A DNA stretch of 64,000 bases, from contig CAVYRS010000004.1 in assembly GCA_963770995.1 (NCBI GenBank), forward strand, positions 663,055 to 727,054. The letters run 5' to 3'. Positions within the stretch are counted from its first letter, which is position 1. Each line of letters opens with the position of its first letter. This document shows positions 44,561 through 54,581 of this stretch, in pieces. This DNA is from CAVSWN01 sp963770995. GTDB taxonomy: Bacteria > Acidobacteriota > Vicinamibacteria > Vicinamibacterales > CAVVIG01. The notes under the pieces are model-generated. The model was not told where the DNA came from. It saw only the letters and a program-made list of their open reading frames with translations, and did not search any database. The position numbers and the translations under genes are program-made.

Positions 44561-44831
44561 CGCCCTAAAGGAGCGTCCGAGGACCTTCTCCCGCCTTGGG
44601 GTATTCGTATATGCAAATCGACCATCGGCGGTAGCGCTGCTGATCGCGTATGCGCTGAGACATAGCATCGACATGTTGCGTGCCAGCGCCGTGCTGCCGC
44701 GCATGAAGATGGACCCGATCGACATCGTCGGCACGGCTCTCATGGCGCTCTGTCTTCTGTTCGCGACCACAAGAATGGGTATTTCTGTCGTGCGCTTCTT
44801 CCGGAGCGAGCATGGTCCAGCCGCACGTTGA
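44544..44831 (+). CDS. Small membrane protein, hypothetical
   Basis: Up to 95 residues with one clear transmembrane helix near the end (IVGTALMALCLLFATTRMGI), followed by VVRFFRSEHGPAAR. A later Met at 44673 (MLRASAVLPRMKMDPIDI) is an alternative start, since the first 40 residues overlap the antitoxin remnant on the other strand. It overlaps the next gene by 20 bp, suggesting coupling. Unknown family. Confidence 0.45.
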   Translation: MRRDPIALKERPRTFSRLGVFVYANRPSAVALLIAYALRHSIDMLRASAVLPRMKMDPIDIVGTALMALCLLFATTRMGISVVRFFRSEHGPAAR

Positions 44832-45126
44832 GACATCCAACGCGTTGATGCGTTTTCTTGTTGAGCGCGCCGCGCGTCGCGTGCCTGAAGAAATACGTGA
44901 CCGCCTTCGCGAGGAGTGGATCGCCGAACTCGGTAGCAGGCTGACTCTCGTCTGGCAGCTACGATTTGCGATTCCGATCTGGCTATGGGGCGCATCGGCT
45001 TTCGACCCTGCGACAAGTTGGCAGGTAGAATTTTTTCCTCCTGGCGATTTCGATGTCGATTCGCTTGCGGCCGGCCTAACCTTTGTTTCGATCGTCGCCA
45101 GCACATTCATCCATCTGACGGCGTAG
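44812..45126 (+). CDS. Small membrane protein, hypothetical
   Basis: A 104-residue protein with an amphipathic start (ALMRFLVERAARRVPEEIRD, REEWIAEL), then hydrophobic segments (WQLRFAIPIWLWGASAF and LAAGLTFVSIVASTFIHLTA). The RRVPEEIRDRLREEWIAEL block looks conserved in small membrane proteins of mobile islands, but I cannot name it. It overlaps the upstream gene. Confidence 0.55.
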   Translation: MVQPHVETSNALMRFLVERAARRVPEEIRDRLREEWIAELGSRLTLVWQLRFAIPIWLWGASAFDPATSWQVEFFPPGDFDVDSLAAGLTFVSIVASTFIHLTA

Positions 45127-45272
45127 CCCGAACATCCGACGACGGCCGCGCAGCCAGAAGAAACCGTCGGAAAACAACGCCCTCTTGGACCAAATGCAGT
45201 TGGTTGCGGGGGCCCGCAACCGTCAATACCGACCGATGTTCGTATACCGACCTCGCTCTACGTGGTGGCGGC

Positions 45273-45521
45273 ATGAGGCTGCTGATACCCGCCCAAGTCT
45301 CGATGGAAGGCGCCAAGGCCGATCGTGCTTCAGAAAGCGTGCGCACGCGTTCTCACGGCAGTCTGTGCCCTGGCTGCGGACAACATTTCACGGCCAAACG
45401 GACAAGACAACGTCACTGTCGAGCGGCCTGTCGAAAACTCGCCGAGCGTAAGTCTCAAGCTTCGCGCCGGCAGGCGTTGCTCGACCGACTCGATCCTTGC
45501 GATCCAGGACGACCAGAATGA
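45273..45521 (+). CDS. Small zinc-ribbon-like protein
   Basis: An 82-residue frame with a four-cysteine cluster: CPGCGQHFTAKRTRQRHC and then RAACRKLAERKS. The C-x2-C...C-x3-C spacing fits a short treble-clef or zinc ribbon as found in small nucleic-acid-binding proteins of mobile elements. The start MRLLIPAQVSMEGAKAD is chosen as the first Met after a purine-rich GGTGGCGGC stretch and is not certain. Confidence 0.5.
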   Translation: MRLLIPAQVSMEGAKADRASESVRTRSHGSLCPGCGQHFTAKRTRQRHCRAACRKLAERKSQASRRQALLDRLDPCDPGRPE

Positions 45522-45695
45522 GAAGGCACTCGAAACGCGGTCCTGAATCCTTGAACGGAACTTCTCTGGGCTCCTTCTACCCCCAGGCGGCCGACAGTAG
45601 AACGCTCGGAACGCTCCGGTTCCGTGTGGCGCTGCCGGCGAACCAGCTCGGGCCCGGCTGGAGGAAGGGCGCCTGAGAGGCGCGCTGGTACTGAG

Positions 45696-46433
45696 ATGGC
45701 CGAGAACAACGGATCGGACCAGGCGCAAGCCGCCGATTCGCGACGCATACGCCGCCAGAATGCAAAGCTCGAGAAGGGACGGAGCGCGAGAGTCACTGAA
45801 CAGAAACTGAGGAAGCCACAGGCGCGGCCAACGCCATCTGGAACTGCGACCGCAGTGGAGGACAAAGCGGCCGCACTGTCGCGCCTGACGATTGCCGGGC
45901 GCGTCCACAACTCTTGCTTAGCGGCGATGTACTCCAACTCTACGCTCGGAGCGATCGACGTTCATTTGGCTTTGGCGGAACTCGATCGGTCCGTAGAGAT
46001 GGTGCACCGCGGCGATCTTGGGGAGCCAGAGGCTCTGCTCCTCGGGCAGGCAGTCGCGTTGAATGCAATCTTCGCCGACTTGGCCGTTCGCGCTGAACGG
46101 AATCTCGGGTCGCACCTCGACGCCGCCGAGCGGTACCTGCGCCTCGCTCTGAGGGCACAAGCGCAATCAAGAGCGACCCTGGAGACTCTGGCCGCCATCA
46201 AGAATCCGCCTACTGTTTTCGCGGGACAGGCGAACATCGCGCACGGTCCGCAACAAGTGAACAACCATTTTCCGCGCGCGCGCGAGGACAATCCTGGGCC
46301 GATCGAAGTATTGGATGCTGAGCTATTGGAGGAGTATGGCGAACGGGTGGACACCGAAGCGCCGCGCGCGGCAGTCGCGGGCAATCTGGACCTGGCGCCC
46401 GTGGCAACACGCAACCGGTCCGAGGACGCGTGA
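45696..46433 (+). CDS. Hypothetical helical protein of accessory DNA
   Basis: A 245-residue protein (start MAENNGSDQAQAADSRRIRR). The N-terminus is basic. The middle is helical (GAIDVHLALAELDRSVEMVH, LRLALRAQAQSRATLETLAA), followed by IKNPPTVFAGQANIAHGPQQ and VNNHF. The 'QANIAHGPQQVNN' motif recurs in hypothetical proteins of bacterial islands as far as I recall, with no known function. Intact. Confidence 0.65.
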   Translation: MAENNGSDQAQAADSRRIRRQNAKLEKGRSARVTEQKLRKPQARPTPSGTATAVEDKAAALSRLTIAGRVHNSCLAAMYSNSTLGAIDVHLALAELDRSVEMVHRGDLGEPEALLLGQAVALNAIFADLAVRAERNLGSHLDAAERYLRLALRAQAQSRATLETLAAIKNPPTVFAGQANIAHGPQQVNNHFPRAREDNPGPIEVLDAELLEEYGERVDTEAPRAAVAGNLDLAPVATRNRSEDA

Positions 46434-46693
46434 AGGCAAAGCTCGTTCATCGCGCAATGCCGATCGGAGCGGCGGACGACGACGCGCCATGCGCGACCTA
46501 TTGCGATCGGTCAGGGCCGCACTCGACTCGCACTTCGAGTCGTAGGGTGGCCAGGGCGAGGAGCCGGTTCTGATCAAGGTCGGGACGGCCTACGCGTCGG
46601 CGACGCACCATCGGCGCCCGCCGCCCGCCTGCGGGCCCGTGGCCGGGAGACGGTGATGCTCCTGGCGCGACAATTGGCTCACAATTGAGAGGG

Positions 46694-47236
46694 ATGGAAC
46701 GCGACAGCGTGCAGGCCGCCGACGGGGACCGGAAAGAGCCACGTCGCACGCGGCGAAAGACGGTCGGCCTGCTGGTCTTTCTGCTCGCGTTGATTGCGGT
46801 CGCCTACGCGCTTTTTCGCCCTCGGCCCGTGGCGGAACCGCCCATGGCCGGGACGCCGAAAGCAAAGGAAACCGCAAGCAGTGCTCAGCCCGCTGCTCCG
46901 CCGGCTTCGGAGAAACGTGACTCCGCTTCGCAACGACTGCCACAAGATGGTGGTCCGGCGAACCGCGTGCCTCAGACTGGCGAGGTTTCCTTTTCCGCCA
47001 ATCACAAACACCGTCTGCGCGACTGTCACGGTGTCCTGACGTTTTCGCGGAGATCCGTCAGATACGTCGCTCGCGACTCCGATGACTCTTTCACATTTCC
47101 AATAGCCGATGTCACGCCGCACGAGAACGGCATCGAGGCTCGTGGAAAGCGTTGGCACTTCGAGATCCGGGGCCGAGATGCTGGAAAGATCTTCAAGGAT
47201 TGGAAGGCCGGACGGCTGCCCATCAGGAAGAATTGA
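46694..47236 (+). CDS. Membrane-anchored protein with PH-like C-terminal domain
   Basis: A 180-residue protein: a charged N-terminus, one transmembrane helix (TVGLLVFLLALIAVAYALF), an Ala/Pro linker, and a C-terminal domain of about 75 residues with alternating strands (HRLRDCHGVLTFSRRSVRYV, SDDSFTFPIADVTPHENGI, KRWHFEIRGRDAGKIFKDW). The strand pattern ending in a helix resembles bacterial PH-like domains. The ATG at 46694 is preferred to a TTG nine bases upstream. Function unknown. Confidence 0.62.
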   Translation: MERDSVQAADGDRKEPRRTRRKTVGLLVFLLALIAVAYALFRPRPVAEPPMAGTPKAKETASSAQPAAPPASEKRDSASQRLPQDGGPANRVPQTGEVSFSANHKHRLRDCHGVLTFSRRSVRYVARDSDDSFTFPIADVTPHENGIEARGKRWHFEIRGRDAGKIFKDWKAGRLPIRKN

Positions 47237-47413
47237 TTCCTCGCGGCTCGTGACGCCCGTCTCAACGTATTTGCGATGCGGCGGGACTTCGATCACGCTG
47301 TCGAATTCCGGCGCGTTGCAGACTGACAGGCTATCCGCTGGGATCCGTTGCGTCGACGTCTGAAAGAGGATCTCCGAGCCTGAACACCTTGTCTGTGCCG
47401 GTAGGCTCAGTGG

Positions 47414-47611
47414 TCATCGCTCGATCCATTCCACGAACGATCCCACGCTATCGGTGACGAGCATCACGCGCAGGACGCGATCGTTGTGATACATGAGCTT
47501 CGCGCCGGCTCGCGCGGCCTCGACGGACGGGTAGTGTGTCCACGTTTCGGGCAGACTCGCTGCGGTCCCCTGCTTCATGATCGCCAGAAGCCTGAATGCC
47601 GGTGTCAGCAT
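47414..47611 (-). CDS. Small hypothetical protein
   Basis: A 65-residue protein (MLTPAFRLLAIMKQGTAASL, then HYPSVEAARAGAKLMYHNDR and VMLVTDSVGSFVEWIER). The A..GAKLMYHNDRVLRV-M-V-D block followed by FVEWIER looks like a small conserved soil-bacterial family; I cannot name it. Probably real. Confidence 0.6.
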   Translation of the reverse strand: MLTPAFRLLAIMKQGTAASLPETWTHYPSVEAARAGAKLMYHNDRVLRVMLVTDSVGSFVEWIER

Positions 47612-47976
47612 GTCCGCCCTCCTCTTCGCACGTCGTGCCCAACCTCGATACGCCTCCCATCATGACCTTGCGCACTAAGACGTGTTTGCGTTGGCGCAAC
47701 CAAACGATCAGCTGCCTGGCGTCAGCCCGATCGCCGGAAAAACTGATTACGGGATGTCGACTAGCGACCCACCCTATCGGGGCCGTTGTCCCTACCAGAA
47801 ACTCCATCGGCGCCGTGACGAGCCTCCGATGGCGTGTTGTCGAGGTCGCCAACACGCAACTCCAGAACCTCGAACGGGAGGTACGCCGTCTCGGTGGACG
47901 ACCGAGACCGGTGTGGAGGCACATCGGCCAAGCCACGGGCGAGTCCAGCCAGGTAAGTTGGCGCCGTGAGCGACGG
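47612..47976. other. Stretch without a supported gene
   Basis: No gene or repeat is recognised between the small hypothetical protein and the transposase. The downstream end of the IS that carries the transposase should lie here, but I could not find a matching inverted repeat. Confidence 0.4.
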
Positions 47977-49008
47977 TCAGGCGGCGCGACGTTCGTAGTG
48001 GTGATGCAAACCGCCGACGTGTGGGACTGGGACGATCGTGCCGCAGGCTGGCGGTTGGGCAACCCGCGGGACGGGCGCATCCTTGTCCAGCGAGAGGTGA
48101 GTGCGCCACTCGTGATAGTAGGCGAGGTAGCGCTGCAGGTGGCGGCGCAACGAGCGCTCGTTCCACACGATGACGTGATCGAGGCACTCGCGTCGGAGGG
48201 AACCGATCACGCGTTCAACGAACGGATTCTGCCAGGGAGAACGAGGCGCCGTCAGCACTTCTTCGACGCCCATCTGCTGAGCGGTACGCCGAACATCCGA
48301 TCCGTAGATCGCATCACGATCCCGGATGACAAAGCGCGGCGCGGTGTCCCACGGCCACGCCTCGCGGAGCTGTTGCGCGGTCCACGCCGCGGTCGGATGC
48401 GCCGTGACGTTCACGTGGACGATGCGGCGTCGGTCGTGAGACAGCACCACGAACACAAACAACACGCGGAAGGTGGCGGTGGGGACCGTGAAGAAGTCGA
48501 TCGAGGCGAGCTGGGAGACGTGATTGGTGAGGAAGGTGCGCCACGACTGGGATGGAGGACCAACGCGACGCCCGAGGTATTTCGCGACGGTGGCCTGCGA
48601 CACCTCGATTCCGAGCTTCTGCAACTCGCCGTGGATGCGTGGCGCTCCCCAGAGTGGGTTCGCTTCGCGCATCTGGCGAATCAACGCACGGAGGTCAGTT
48701 GCCAGCGCTGGCCGACCGACGCGGCGGGGTCGCGAGTTCCAGCGCCAATAGGCGGCGAACGCGCGGCGATGCCAACGCACGACGGTGGCGGGTGTCACGA
48801 TCTGCACCGCCTGCCGCCAGTTCGGCCAGACGCTCGAGAGCAGCATCCAGAGCAGCCGATCGATCGGACGGAGGCGCGGTCGTTTCGGAGCGGTCCGTTG
48901 CAGCACGGCGAGTTGATGCCGGAGCGCGAGAATTTCCGCCGCGAGTTCGAGCCGAGAGCGGATCGTGGCTCGAAGCGAGGCCAGCAGGGCGATGAACAGC
49001 GCAGTCAT
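47977..49008 (-). CDS. DDE integrase-core transposase
   Basis: A 343-residue transposase with an N-terminal HTH region (LELAAEILALRHQLAVLQRT, VTPATVVRWHRRAFAAYWRW) and a retroviral-type integrase core: SIDFFTVPTATFRVLFVFVV (first Asp), FVIRDRDAIYG (second Asp) and SPWQNPFVERVIGSLRRECL (Glu). LDHVIVWNERSLRRHLQRYL and YHEWRTHLSLDKDAP close it. It is intact and is homologous in layout to the transposase at 57835-58896 but clearly a different element. Inverted repeats were not found by eye. Confidence 0.9.
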   Translation of the reverse strand: MTALFIALLASLRATIRSRLELAAEILALRHQLAVLQRTAPKRPRLRPIDRLLWMLLSSVWPNWRQAVQIVTPATVVRWHRRAFAAYWRWNSRPRRVGRPALATDLRALIRQMREANPLWGAPRIHGELQKLGIEVSQATVAKYLGRRVGPPSQSWRTFLTNHVSQLASIDFFTVPTATFRVLFVFVVLSHDRRRIVHVNVTAHPTAAWTAQQLREAWPWDTAPRFVIRDRDAIYGSDVRRTAQQMGVEEVLTAPRSPWQNPFVERVIGSLRRECLDHVIVWNERSLRRHLQRYLAYYHEWRTHLSLDKDAPVPRVAQPPACGTIVPVPHVGGLHHHYERRAA

Positions 49009-49617
49009 CCTGCCCGAGAACGGTATCAGTCTCCGGCCCGCAACCGCAACGGATACAACACGTACCGAATATTCAGTAGGGACAAGCGCCGGCCGGGCCC
49101 CGCCGAGGACTGGATACGTGCAGCCGACTCACGGCGGGCACGCTGAAGGTGGATTCGTTGCTCTCGGCGCCGGACCAACCGCAACCATTGACTGCGTGAG
49201 ACCGTTGCGGGTCCCCGATTGCGATCGGTGCGAGCATCATCGGAACACGAGACCTATTCGTTTGGTCTGCGATGGGCACGTCTGCGTGGTGATTCGCAGA
49301 CGGTCGGAGTATTGGCGACGCACAAGTCCTTCAGCAGGACGGACTCGACCATGGTGAACCGCGACACTGTTTTGGCGAACGACAGGCTCGGCCGAGCACT
49401 GAGACAATACGAGCTCGGCGGCGTAGCCGTCCTCGCCTGCAATATCCTCAATCAAATGACTCAGCGCAGCAGGCCCGCGTCGTACGCCATCGGGAGGTGT
49501 CGAGTTTGTGGGTTGGGATCGTTGTGGGTGGCTCCGATTCACGCACCAACGCCGCGGTCCACAGCCTTGTCTACTTCACCATAGCAAAGGCGCTCGTGCC
49601 CCTCCACGAGCATCGCC
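49009..49617. other. Stretch without a supported gene
   Basis: About 600 bp upstream of the transposase and downstream of the MBL-fold gene. No frame has protein-like content. An end of the IS may lie near 49010-49060. Confidence 0.4.
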
Positions 49618-50313
49618 TCATCTGACGAGGCTCTTGATCCGGCTCGCGGCTCCTTCCGTAATCGGGTCGCCGTGGCCGACGCAAAGGATCTCAGCGTCTC
49701 CAAAGTCGGTCAACTGGTGCACCGAGCGGAGGTTGCGATCGTTATCCAGTGTGAGACCCGGCCACCCCGCCTCGAACTCAGGCCAGGTGGCGATGACGTC
49801 GCCCGCAAACAGAGCTCGGCGCTCGGGCCACCAGAAGGAGAGGCTGCCTGGCGTGTGCCCTGGCGTTTCGACGACTTCGAGAGGCCCCACGCGGCTGCCG
49901 GCCTTCAAGCGGTGGTCCACTTCACACGGCGTGTGCTTGCCGAGCCCCAGCGCCAGCCCGAGCTGCAGCTGGTAGACCGCCAGCGGCCTGCGCGGGACCG
50001 CACTCACACGCGTCGCCTCGCGTCGGCCGGCGATGATATCGACCTCCCAATCGTGGGCATACACAGGTGCGCCGCTTGCCTTCTTCAGTGCTGCGACACC
50101 ACCCACATGTGACTTGTGCGCGTGCGTCAGGATGATGTGCCTGATGTCGGCGGGCGTACGGCCAATGTTTTTCAACTCCGCCAGCACGTGCCGGGCGTCG
50201 TCATCGTACATCGTGTCAATCAGGGTGAGCCCGTTGCCGTCGTCGAGGAGAAAGGCGTGCACGTGACCACCTTCCTTTTGTCCCATGCTGAAGATGCCTG
50301 GAGCGATCCTCAT
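49618..50313 (-). CDS. MBL-fold metallohydrolase, atypical metal site
   Basis: A 231-residue metallo-beta-lactamase-fold protein. It has the N-terminal VHAFLLDDGNGLTLIDTMYD, ETPGHTPGSLSFWWPE (third metal His), FAGDVIATWPEF (bridging Asp) and ILCVGHGDPI (last His). The first motif reads LTHAHKSHVGG, where the family has T-H-x-H-x-D-H; the Asp ligand of metal 2 is replaced by Ser. The protein may bind one metal or have altered activity. It is the last gene of a minus-strand row with the peroxidase and TPR-S/SLOG-like genes. Confidence 0.88.
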   Translation of the reverse strand: MRIAPGIFSMGQKEGGHVHAFLLDDGNGLTLIDTMYDDDARHVLAELKNIGRTPADIRHIILTHAHKSHVGGVAALKKASGAPVYAHDWEVDIIAGRREATRVSAVPRRPLAVYQLQLGLALGLGKHTPCEVDHRLKAGSRVGPLEVVETPGHTPGSLSFWWPERRALFAGDVIATWPEFEAGWPGLTLDNDRNLRSVHQLTDFGDAEILCVGHGDPITEGAASRIKSLVR

Positions 50314-50380
50314 ACGCGTCCTCCCTCTTGTGGGTATCCGTGCTGGCCAAGGAGCGCGACCGCAATCCGTCCGGCGGAGA

Positions 50381-52148
50381 CTACGTCCTCCTTCCTTTCG
50401 CCGTCCACGGCTTGAACGCGCTGTCCAGCCCCTTCATGGGCTCGGCGAGCGACGGGAAGTGACGCGAGATCACGTCAATCATCGTCGTCTCGTTCACCCA
50501 GTCCACCCCCTGTTTGGTATAGACCTCGGCGCGAAAGTCTTTCGAGAGGAAGCGGTCGCTCTTCAGCCGGCGCGACGCCATGAGGAGGAAAATCCGGAAG
50601 GCGGTGTCACTGAAGCCGAACCCCTTTGGCAACGGCTCGCACATCAGACCGACCATCGTGTCCACCTTCTCGAGATCGTTGTCGTAGACACGGCGGATCT
50701 CCCCGCACCATTCCGGCACGTCGCTGATCTCGTCAAAGCTGCGCACTTCCGGCTTGTGGAGCAGACGGCGGAACTGGTTGTAGCGGGGCACGCCCCGCTC
50801 ACGATCGCGCAGGATATCCACGGTGCCAAGGTCGAAGCGCTCGCCGTTGTCCTGCACGAGGTTCTGCAGCGACTTCGGATAATTGTGCAGCCGCACCGCG
50901 CCCGGATGCGCGATCCCGAGCGAGTAGAAAAGATCCGCCGGGTTGAGGCGCGCCAGGACATCGACGCCGCGGCGTCCGGACAGCGCAGGCAGCTCCAGCT
51001 GCTCGAGCTCGCCGCCGGTCTCGGCCGAGCAGAACGTGAACTGGTCCGGCATCAGTGTGTGCATGCGGTAGACCGACACGAACTCCTCCGTGAGCGAGAA
51101 CGGCGCGCCGTGATGCTCGGTCGGCGAACCGGGGATGCCGCGCAGGATGTCACGGTCCTCGAGCCCCGGGAAAATCGTTCGGGAGCTTCTCCAACAGGCC
51201 GAACCAGTTGGCGCGCACGCCGGTGGACGCCACCGGGTGCGGAATGATCGACGTCGACCATTCAACCGTGTGGATCTTGGCGAGCAGCGCCGCGTTCACG
51301 AGACGCGCCTGCTGGAACAGCCGCTCGTCGTCCCACAGCGGGTTGTGCTTCTTCAGATCGTCGCAGATCGCGTTGTGCTCGAGCGCGAAGAGCGCGTGCA
51401 GAAGGCTCAAACCCACCCAGCCGTTCTCGGTGAAACCGGTGATCTCCCTGCCGGTCACCGGGTCGACACCCAGCCGTCCGCTCGGGCTGACGAGCACCTT
51501 GCCCTCGCGTCCGGCACGCAGCGATGCCTGCGTTGACGCCGAGCTGCCATAGATCTCAGAGCCGTCCCACCAGTGCGTGTTCTCGTTGGTATAGGCCGGA
51601 GGGCGCGTGGATTGGGCCACCTTCGGCGGGTCCGCTGGCGTCTTCGGCACACGCATCGGCCGCTCATGCCAGGTGTCGCCTGCGTCGAGGGGGACGTCGT
51701 GCGTGTGCGACCAGACTCCTTTCTTGTGGACGAACCAGTCGTGCACCATGAACTGGATCCAGGCGGCGGCGATGACATTCAGGAACGTCGCCTCCTGGAA
51801 TGTGGTCCGCGTCAGGAGCTCGCGGCTCACCAGACGGGGGCTGGGATTCATCATGTTTTCGGTGTCTGGAAACGTCTCGCTGAGCGGGACGTTGCGTCCG
51901 AACCGCACGCCGGCGCTGCCCATGCGCGGACAGGTCACGTCGTTATAGGTCCCATCGCTCGTGCGCCAGTTGCGAGCATCGCCTGGAACCGGTTCTGACG
52001 AGCGTTCGAGCGGCGGCTCCTCCGTGTCGTGCAGGTTCTTCTCGCGCAGCTCGTTCCGGCTCTGAAAGAGCTTCGGCCCGGCGATGAGGTCGGGAAACTC
52101 GTACCACTGCTTCTCGTCTTTGCGTTTTTCTTTGTCGGAAAGGGACAT
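50381..52148 (-). pseudogene. Animal-type haem peroxidase, one frame shift
   Basis: A peroxidase of the cyclooxygenase/myeloperoxidase superfamily, about 590 residues once repaired. The start MSLSDKEKRKDEKQWYEFPD follows GGAGGA-type sequence. The distal haem region is AAAWIQFMVHDWFVHKKG, then WWDGSEIYGSSASTQ and GLSLLHALFALEHNAICDDL. After a shift near 51175 the second frame gives LTEEFVSVYRMHTLMPDQFT (proximal His) and HNYPKSLQNLVQDN. FSDTAFRIFLLMASRRLKSD closes it. The shift is at a run of C and G (CCCGGGG), a place where indel errors are common. No signal peptide is seen. Confidence 0.85.
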
Positions 52149-52410
52149 CGGAGGACTCCTGAGGCACAAGGGCCGCGTCAACCCGCCGCGAGGTCGCACA
52201 CGACAGGCGGCGCAGGGCGATGCACACGCTAGTGCCCTGTGATCGCTGTGTCAACCGATCATGAGACGCCCAAGAGCGGGCGCCAGCTCAACCGGTAATC
52301 ACGGATGAGCCAGGGTCGAAAGTCGTCACTGCCGACTTTCATCAGCTTTCGCGGGCTGAAGGCCCAGGCTTACAGTTGCGGAAATCGTCCGGTGCGGCGA
52401 GCCAATCCTT

Positions 52411-53901
52411 TCAATAACGTACGCTCGTCGACTTCTCGAAGCGTGTCGCACTGTACCCAAAACTGTCCCCCACTTGTGATCCGCAAGAATGACGTGCGGC
52501 GACGGCATCCGTCCCACTGTTCACGCCGCCACGCGTTCCAACCGATATTCGTGATGCAATCGGCAAGCACATCTTGCTCAGGACCTTCAGTTCGCTGCAC
52601 GCCTCATGGAAGAGGATGTCGGCGCCGACGCTTCCCGAAGCAAGCCCGATGACATCGTCGGTCTCCTGTAACAGGAATTCCAGAATCGCGCGACAGGCGG
52701 GCTGCTCCAGAACGGTTGGAAAGCGCGTCGGGGACCGTCCCGGTTGGTCGAACTGATGACCGGCGAACATGACGACGTGTCGCGGCCTGGCGCTCGATGG
52801 AGGGCCGGGCGCTTCCATGCTTGCGTTAACAGCATCGATCACCTGGCGCGCGAGCGCCGCGCGAACCCCGAGGCTTTCGAACAGCTCGAGCTGTCCGCGC
52901 GCTGCGTCCCAGGCAAATGGATCGTTCGGCGGAATCGAGTTGAGATAGCGGTTCACCACGCGCGCCGCGGCATCATCCGTGAGGAACCGGAGGTCGGCTT
53001 TGCTGATGTTCGCCCACACGCGATTCGGGTCGTTGGTCGGAAGCCGTCTCAGGCCGGCATCGATCGACGACCCGACGACAACCTTAAGCGCGGCAACCTC
53101 CGCATCGATGGTCTGGCGGTAGTTGCCGGCGTCGGTGTCATCGTCAAACGACGCCGACCACCCGTCGTCCTTGGTAAGATCGGTGAAGATGACGCCCATC
53201 TGCAGCACCGCGAGGCCTGACCAGAAATGATTGAGGTCTTCGCGAAACGCGTCGGCATAGCCGCCATAGGACTGACGCAGCTGCTCAGTCATCGCAGCGA
53301 TTCGGCGTCGGCTGAGGTCCGTGATGCTCGCGAACTGCTCGCGCCAGCGGGTCTTCGCGTTTCGACCCCGTAGCGCGAGCGCTTCCACCCGATCCTTCTG
53401 CGCTGCAGTCTTGTTGTCGACGACACGCTTGATCGCTTGATCCGACGACGCCAGTAGCTCCGGTGCTTTTCTGACCTTGTACTGTCGCTCGTAAATGTTC
53501 GCCAACGCTAGGTTCGCGGCGGGATCCAGCGAAGCGTTCTCGCGAATGCGTTCGTAGGTATCTCTCGCGCCCCCGGCCACTTCGAAGTCCGCCTCGTCAG
53601 TCGCAACAGCGGCATCCGATGGAAGAAGCACTGGGTTTGCGTCACGCATACGCTGGCGGGCGAGTCCGTCGGACTGGAAGAAGTCGACGATGGGCTCTGG
53701 GACGTATACTTCGGGCCCGTGAAACTCGGACGGATGAACGAACGCATCCTCCGCATTGAAGATCACAAAGGCCGCACCGTCCGGAGAGGGCCGGCCGGGA
53801 CGACCTCGGAGTCGGCGGACGCCATGTAAGAGCTGAGGCGCGCGAAGAACGCGCGCGCCGCAGCTCTCACACGGCGTAGTAGTCAACGAAGTGTTACCCA
53901 T
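52411..53901 (-). CDS. TPR-S/SLOG-like sensor protein, ends altered
   Basis: A 496-residue frame. The middle (about 110-350) has TPR-like helices and blocks I associate with the TPR-S (TRAFs-binding, formerly DUF4071) region: YERIRENASLDPAANLALAN, NHFWSGLAVLQMGVIFTDLT, WSASFDDDTDAGNYRQTIDA and FAWDAARGQLELFESLGVRA. Next comes a Rossmann-like SLOG-type segment: HVVMFAGHQFDQPGRSPTRF, then IGLASGSVGADILFHEACSE. The last 50 residues do not fit and the domain is cut. The first 45 residues come from the neighbouring IS21 end. TPR-S and SLOG domains occur as sensors in predicted conflict systems; the function here is inference. Confidence 0.65.
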   Translation of the reverse strand: MGNTSLTTTPCESCGARVLRAPQLLHGVRRLRGRPGRPSPDGAAFVIFNAEDAFVHPSEFHGPEVYVPEPIVDFFQSDGLARQRMRDANPVLLPSDAAVATDEADFEVAGGARDTYERIRENASLDPAANLALANIYERQYKVRKAPELLASSDQAIKRVVDNKTAAQKDRVEALALRGRNAKTRWREQFASITDLSRRRIAAMTEQLRQSYGGYADAFREDLNHFWSGLAVLQMGVIFTDLTKDDGWSASFDDDTDAGNYRQTIDAEVAALKVVVGSSIDAGLRRLPTNDPNRVWANISKADLRFLTDDAAARVVNRYLNSIPPNDPFAWDAARGQLELFESLGVRAALARQVIDAVNASMEAPGPPSSARPRHVVMFAGHQFDQPGRSPTRFPTVLEQPACRAILEFLLQETDDVIGLASGSVGADILFHEACSELKVLSKMCLPIASRISVGTRGGVNSGTDAVAARHSCGSQVGDSFGYSATRFEKSTSVRY

Positions 53902-54410
53902 GTCCCCGGACTGATCTGTTATTCATGTCCCCGGCCGCTCATGAAATGCGGCCACGATCGAACGTCTGAAAACCGGCCACTGCAGGTAGGGGTGCTCAGG
54001 CATCCTTGAGGGTTCACCTCCTTGAGGATGTCGATGGCTAACTACCTGAAGATGCCGAAGAAATCGCAAGTTCTCGCGCTGCTCGAGCTCGGTTGGAGCC
54101 ACCGACGGATCCAAGCCGAAACCGGCGTGCGCCGGGAAACGGTGAGCGGCTACGACGCCGCGCGCCAGGCAAATCCGGCCAAAACGTTCCCCGGCTCCGG
54201 GCCAAACCCGGCCAAAACGTCCTCGGCTCGGCACCGCGCCAGCGGTTCGCCGCCGCGCTCTACCGCACGGCGATCGCTGAGAAACTCGACGCTGGCCTGA
54301 GCCTGCAGCGCATCTGACAGGACCTGGTCGAGGAGTACGGCTACGGCGCGAGCCGCCGCTGGTGGCAGGTCTTTGCGGAGGCTCCAGTGGGCCGTTCAAG
54401 ACAGTAGTGG
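53892..54410. mobile_element. IS21-family remnant with repeated end motif
   Basis: The left end has two tandem copies of a terminal motif, TGTTACCCATGTCCCCGG and TGTTATTCATGTCCCCGG, which is the multiple-terminal-repeat pattern of IS21 elements. An istA start follows at 54022. The rest of istA, istB and the other end are missing after about 54405, so it is a dead fragment. It separates the TPR-S/SLOG-like gene from the C1-hydrolase gene. Confidence 0.8.
54022..54405 (+). pseudogene. istA: IS21 transposase IstA, N-terminal fragment
   Basis: The HTH part of IstA is clear: MANYLKMPKKSQVLALLELG, then WSHRRIQAETGVRRETVSGY. The frame shifts near 54220 (AALYRTAIAEKLDAGLSLQR continues in another frame), meets a TGA at about 54315 and runs on as DLVEEYGYGASRRWWQVFAE before ending. 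The catalytic integrase core is absent. Confidence 0.82.
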
Positions 54411-54581
54411 AGCAACTGCAGCAGGCAATGTCCCGCTCGGGCTGGCATTGAGGAGGACAGGAGCAGCAGGTCGCTCGGTATCCATTCCGGTGTACTGAAT
54501 TCGCGGGGCGGGTCAGCCGAGCGATCAAGCGCGGCTTGCGTGTCTCTTGCGAGAGGGGCTTACCTGCGTCGGCGGATGTCA

